Notes under the pieces: generated by a model
Database searches by the model: none
What the model saw: only the letters and a program-made list of their open reading frames with translations
What the model was told of the DNA's origin: nothing
Position numbers and translations under genes: made by a program
From: Oceanipulchritudo coccoides
GTDB taxonomy: Bacteria > Verrucomicrobiota > Verrucomicrobiia > Opitutales > Oceanipulchritudinaceae
DNA: 64,000 nt
Reading direction: 5' to 3'
Assembly: GCF_010500615.1 (NCBI RefSeq)
Contig: NZ_JAAGNX010000002.1
Span: forward strand, 238,990-302,989
Shown here: positions 60,484-64,000 of the stretch, piece after piece
Numbering within the stretch: position 1 is the stretch's first letter
Layout of the letters: each line of letters opens with the position of its first letter

Positions 60484-60750
60484 AAGAAGTTATCTTTTAT
60501 TATATATAAAGAACTTCTTCTTAATATAGGGTGTGAATATCTTAACATCTCCGTAAGCCACTGAATATTAATTAGAAACAAAGCAAAAAAATGTTGATCC
60601 GGATGTGCCTGGATACTCGGGAACACGGCGGATAACCTTATCCACATCTTCTTCACAGCCGAGAAGGGTTTTCATTCACAGGTTTTGCCCAGTTCACAGT
60701 GAGTAAAAAAAGCACTCAAGGGTTGACGCACTCATAAAAGAAATCCATCC
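60484..60750. other. AT-rich intergenic region with a consensus DnaA box (origin-like or atp promoter region)
   Basis: 267 bp without a gene. The left part (about 60490-60600) is very AT-rich (TTTTATTATATATAAAG and flanks). A perfect DnaA box TTATCCACA is at 60638-60646. Looser variants are TGTGAATAT at 60532-60540 (reverse strand ATATTCACA), TTCTTCACA at 60649-60657 and TCATTCACA at 60672-60680. The order mnmG, this gap, then the atp operon recalls the E. coli mnmG-atp-oriC neighbourhood. It must also contain the atp promoter; I found no good -35/-10 pair. Against an origin, plus-strand genes flank both sides. Confidence 0.35.
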
Positions 60751-61647
60751 ATGCCTCTTTTCAGCAGCCTCATTTCGATCATGTTCGCGAGCTTCAAGAA
60801 GTTAATTCATAAAGGGTTACCCGTCGCCGGAATTTTCGCCGCGACGGACGCTTTGGCGGTCTCAGCCAGTCCCTACAAGCTGGTCGAGGAGAGCCTTTTC
60901 GGGCTGCCGATCACGAACTCCATGGTCATGAGCTGGGCCATTTCCCTGATTATCATCGTCGGGGTGCGCCTGATGGTGAAAAAGCCCACCTTGATCCCAA
61001 GTGCCGGTCAGGCTGTTGTCGAAAACATGCTTGGCGGGATACGAGACATCATGGAACCAATTGTTGGCAAGTCCATGATTAAGAAGACCTTCCCGCTGCT
61101 GATCGCCCTCTTTACCTTTATTCTCATTCAGAATTGGAGTGGAATGTTGCCGGGCGTGGGCGCCTTCGGATTCTACGATGAACATGAGCATTTGAAGTAT
61201 TGGATGCGGCCCGGAAACGCTGATTTAAATATGACAATCGCCTTGGCCCTCGTCTCGGCAGTCTTTGCATGGACATACTTCGTTTTCCGTTACGCGGGGC
61301 TGAAAGTGCTGATTTATGATCTATTCGGCAACAAGGCTGATCCGAAGGAAGTGCCGAAAGTCATCTATGTTCTCCTTTTCCCGATCTTCTTCATGGTCGG
61401 AATGATCGAGGTCGTCTCCATTCTCTTTCGTCCCGTTTCTCTCTCCTTCCGACTGTTTGGTAATGTTTTCGGGGGAGAAAACTTGCTCGCCAATATGACG
61501 AGCCTGGCCTCCTGGATTGTCCCAGTGCCTTTCTATTTTTTGGAAATCCTCATTGGCGCCGTCCAGGCGCTGGTTTTCACCCTGTTGACGGCCGTCTACA
61601 TCGGCTTGATCTGCAACCATGGAGATGACGAGGAACACGCCCACTAA
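60751..61647 (+). CDS. atpB: F0F1 ATP synthase subunit a
   Basis: 298 residues, with an N-terminal extension relative to E. coli (271 aa). Helices include [20 protein letters not shown]. The proton half-channel helix carries the essential arginine, Arg234, in [40 protein letters not shown] and [20 protein letters not shown] complete the family pattern. It is first in the atp operon; no atpI gene is seen before it. Confidence 0.95.
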   Translation: MPLFSSLISIMFASFKKLIHKGLPVAGIFAATDALAVSASPYKLVEESLFGLPITNSMVMSWAISLIIIVGVRLMVKKPTLIPSAGQAVVENMLGGIRDIMEPIVGKSMIKKTFPLLIALFTFILIQNWSGMLPGVGAFGFYDEHEHLKYWMRPGNADLNMTIALALVSAVFAWTYFVFRYAGLKVLIYDLFGNKADPKEVPKVIYVLLFPIFFMVGMIEVVSILFRPVSLSFRLFGNVFGGENLLANMTSLASWIVPVPFYFLEILIGAVQALVFTLLTAVYIGLICNHGDDEEHAH

Positions 61648-61745
61648 CCTTTCCCGTTGGGACCGGTGCCAGAGGTAACCAATCCTCACCGAGTGCCGGG
61701 CAGCGAGAAACTGATTAAGAACAAAAAACCTAAACAAGTAAGATT

Positions 61746-61967
61746 ATGAACGAAATCATCGCAGCAATTGAAGGAAATATCCACTACGGTCTCCAGGGCG
61801 CTATCGGCTGTGCCGCTGCCGCCATCGGTGTAGGCCTTGTCGGCATGAAGGCTGTTGAAGCCGTTGGCCGCAACCCCGGAGCATCCGGTAAGGTTCTCGT
61901 CCAATCCATCATTGGTATGGCTTTGGCGGAAGCTGTTGCTTTCTACGCCCTCTTCCTGGGACGCTAA
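61746..61967 (+). CDS. atpE: F0F1 ATP synthase subunit c
   Basis: 73-residue two-helix hairpin. Helix 1 is GAIGCAAAAIGVGLVGMKAV, the polar loop is EAVGRNPGASGK, and helix 2 is SIIGMALAEAVAFYALFLG with ion-binding Glu62. The Gln in helix 1 and the Glu-Ser pair in helix 2 that mark sodium-type rings are absent, so proton coupling is likely. A GC-rich hairpin follows the stop codon. Confidence 0.95.
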   Translation: MNEIIAAIEGNIHYGLQGAIGCAAAAIGVGLVGMKAVEAVGRNPGASGKVLVQSIIGMALAEAVAFYALFLGR

Positions 61968-61973
61968 TTTTGC

Positions 61974-62012
61974 AGGCGCACCTGGCCAAACCCGGGTGCG
62001 CCTCCCTTTTTC
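61974..62012 (+). terminator. Intercistronic hairpin between atpE and atpF (attenuator or mRNA stabiliser)
   Basis: A 9-bp stem AGGCGCACC/GGTGCGCCT is followed by CCCTTTTTCC. It lies 7 bp after the atpE stop and 32 bp before the atpF start. It could terminate part of the transcripts or protect the atpBE segment, giving more subunit c than b. Confidence 0.6.
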
Positions 62013-62044
62013 CGGAATTTAACCGACCTTAACCCACGTTCACC

Positions 62045-62611
62045 ATGTTGGAGTCCATCACGATCATCGCCGCCGCCACGGGTCAAGCCGCGGAGGCAGT
62101 CGCGGAAACAAGCCTTGTCGGCAAATTCGGCATCGACTGGAAGCTGATCCTTGCCCAGGCCGTCAATTTCATTGTCGTGGCTTTCCTGCTGTGGCGTTTT
62201 GCCTTCAAGCCAGTCATGGCGACCCTCGATGAGCGTCAGCACAAGATTGCCGAGGGGCTGCAGTTTGCCGAGGAATCCAAGACCCAGCTGGCCGAGACCG
62301 AAAAGCGGCAGGCCGAGGTGTTGCGGGAGGCGAACGTCAAGGCACAGGAGATTCTCCACGAAGCCCGTGAAAATGCCCGTGAATTTGAGGACAAGATGAA
62401 AGCCGAGACTTCCTCCCAGATTGAAGACATGCGTCGTCGCGGGGATGAGGCCAACGAGCTCGAGCGGCAGAAGATGCTAACCGAGGTTCGTCAGGAAATC
62501 GCCCGCCTGGTTGTTCTGACATCAGGGAAGGTTCTCCAGCGCGAGCTCAGTGACGACGAAAAGAACCGACTCGACAAATCCGCGGCCGAGGAAATCTCCC
62601 AGCTCAACTAG
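62045..62611 (+). CDS. atpF: F0F1 ATP synthase subunit b
   Basis: 188 residues. A single helix [20 protein letters not shown] is followed by [20 protein letters not shown] and a long charged coiled coil ([20 protein letters not shown]). It forms the peripheral stalk linking F0 to F1. The start lies 77 bp after atpE, across the hairpin. Confidence 0.93.
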   Translation: MLESITIIAAATGQAAEAVAETSLVGKFGIDWKLILAQAVNFIVVAFLLWRFAFKPVMATLDERQHKIAEGLQFAEESKTQLAETEKRQAEVLREANVKAQEILHEARENAREFEDKMKAETSSQIEDMRRRGDEANELERQKMLTEVRQEIARLVVLTSGKVLQRELSDDEKNRLDKSAAEEISQLN

Positions 62612-62613
62612 AA

Positions 62614-63009
62614 ATGCTGAACCCGAGGGACATCAAACTTTCAAAGAAGCTTGCCCAACTGGTTGTTGAGGCCGGTGAAGCGGGGATTCCCGAAATCAAG
62701 CCCGCGATTGAAGCAATCCTGGTCGGTCGTTCCGCGGCTGACCGCAAGGCCTTCCTCAAATCCTTCCTCAAGGCGGCAACCCGCGAGATCCACAAGGTTA
62801 CGTTGACCGTTGAGTCGGCCGCTGTACTTTCGCAGGATGTACTTGATCAGCTAGTTGCGCATTTCAACGAAGGAAGGGCCCGCCCCCTTGAGGTAATCCG
62901 GAAGACAAACCCGAGCCTGATCGCGGGCATGCGGGTCCGCCTTGGTGACTCGGTCTACGATGCGTCCCTGTCCCATAATCTGCAAACCCTTGCATCCCGC
63001 ATCCGCTAA
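62614..63009 (+). CDS. atpH: F0F1 ATP synthase subunit delta, short form
   Basis: 131 residues, against about 177 in E. coli. The N-terminal helical bundle is shortened. The C-terminal part has the family pattern VTLTVESAAVLSQDVLDQLV and NPSLIAGMRVRLGDSVYDAS, then LSHNLQTLASRI. It tops the F1 head and joins it to subunit b. It starts 2 bp after atpF. The identification rests on the C-terminal motif and position. Confidence 0.88.
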   Translation: MLNPRDIKLSKKLAQLVVEAGEAGIPEIKPAIEAILVGRSAADRKAFLKSFLKAATREIHKVTLTVESAAVLSQDVLDQLVAHFNEGRARPLEVIRKTNPSLIAGMRVRLGDSVYDASLSHNLQTLASRIR

Positions 63010-63036
63010 TATTTTTCAAAGAATCCATTTAAGAAA

Positions 63037-64000
<964 letters not shown>

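Noticed and set aside
60690-60698. CAGTTCACA as a further DnaA box
   Set aside because: Three mismatches from the consensus, no better than chance.

Overview
The window looks like chromosomal DNA from a Gram-negative marine or aquatic member of the Verrucomicrobiota, probably Opitutia (Puniceicoccales or Opitutales). This placement is an inference. It rests on the TonB/ExbBD and TonB-receptor genes, the RnfABCDEG membrane complex, a FloA/NfeD cluster, a secreted protein with an aromatic C-terminal tail, weak Shine-Dalgarno sequences, and the overall gene mix. No rRNA is present to confirm it. I see no insertion sequence, prophage, integron or CRISPR array. The window begins inside yidC and ends inside atpA.

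Layout. (1) 1-5.7 kb: the yidC end, yebC, a type IV pilus platform gene (pilC), an orphan histidine kinase, a tRNA-Glu on the minus strand, purC and trpS. (2) 5.7-10.0 kb: three PilB/PilT-type ATPases with no pilin or alignment-complex genes. (3) 10.0-16.7 kb: a minus-strand operon for hexuronate catabolism, running lacI, 2-hydroxyacid dehydrogenase, Ldh2-family dehydrogenase, kdgK-like kinase, uxuB-like SDR, uxaC. A 24-bp palindromic operator touches the regulator's start codon. (4) 16.8-20.1 kb: a secreted S9 peptidase, a secreted alpha/beta hydrolase and a small exported protein. (5) 20.2-28.4 kb, minus strand: DUF3450 protein, TtpC-like, ExbB, ExbD, TonB and TPR protein, followed by a TonB-dependent receptor with a strong terminator. 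(6) 28.7-42.2 kb, plus strand: apbE, rnfB, a very long pyruvate:ferredoxin oxidoreductase (1642 aa, with an extra C-terminal ferredoxin domain), rnfC, rnfD, rnfG, rnfE, rnfA, a cysteine-rich NqrM-like mini-protein, a plant-type ferredoxin-NADP reductase and a dihydroorotate-dehydrogenase-like flavoprotein. (7) 42.2-48.8 kb, minus strand: AEC transporter, DUF2270 protein, DUF4465-like secreted protein, and an NfeD/NfeD/FloA operon with a lineage-type hypothetical. (8) 48.8-60.5 kb: queG, an MscS channel, a VOC protein, smr, hrpB, mnmE, mnmG, a PhoB/PhoR-like pair, trmB and a small membrane protein. (9) 60.5-64 kb: an AT-rich gap with a consensus DnaA box, then atpB-E-F-H-A.

How the parts may work together. 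The Rnf block reads as one energy module. PFOR oxidises pyruvate and reduces ferredoxin. Rnf, flavinylated by ApbE, passes those electrons to NAD while pumping ions. The ferredoxin-NADP reductase offers a second exit to NADPH. The ATP synthase at the right end can use the ion gradient, although its c subunit looks proton-type.

The most striking non-coding signal is a pair of identical perfect 16-bp ParB-type parS palindromes (TGTTCCACGTGGAACA). They lie 54 bp apart inside mnmG, where each encodes the peptide MFHVEQ within a roughly 40-residue insertion. Together with yidC, mnmE, mnmG and the atp genes, this suggests the window is close to the chromosome origin.
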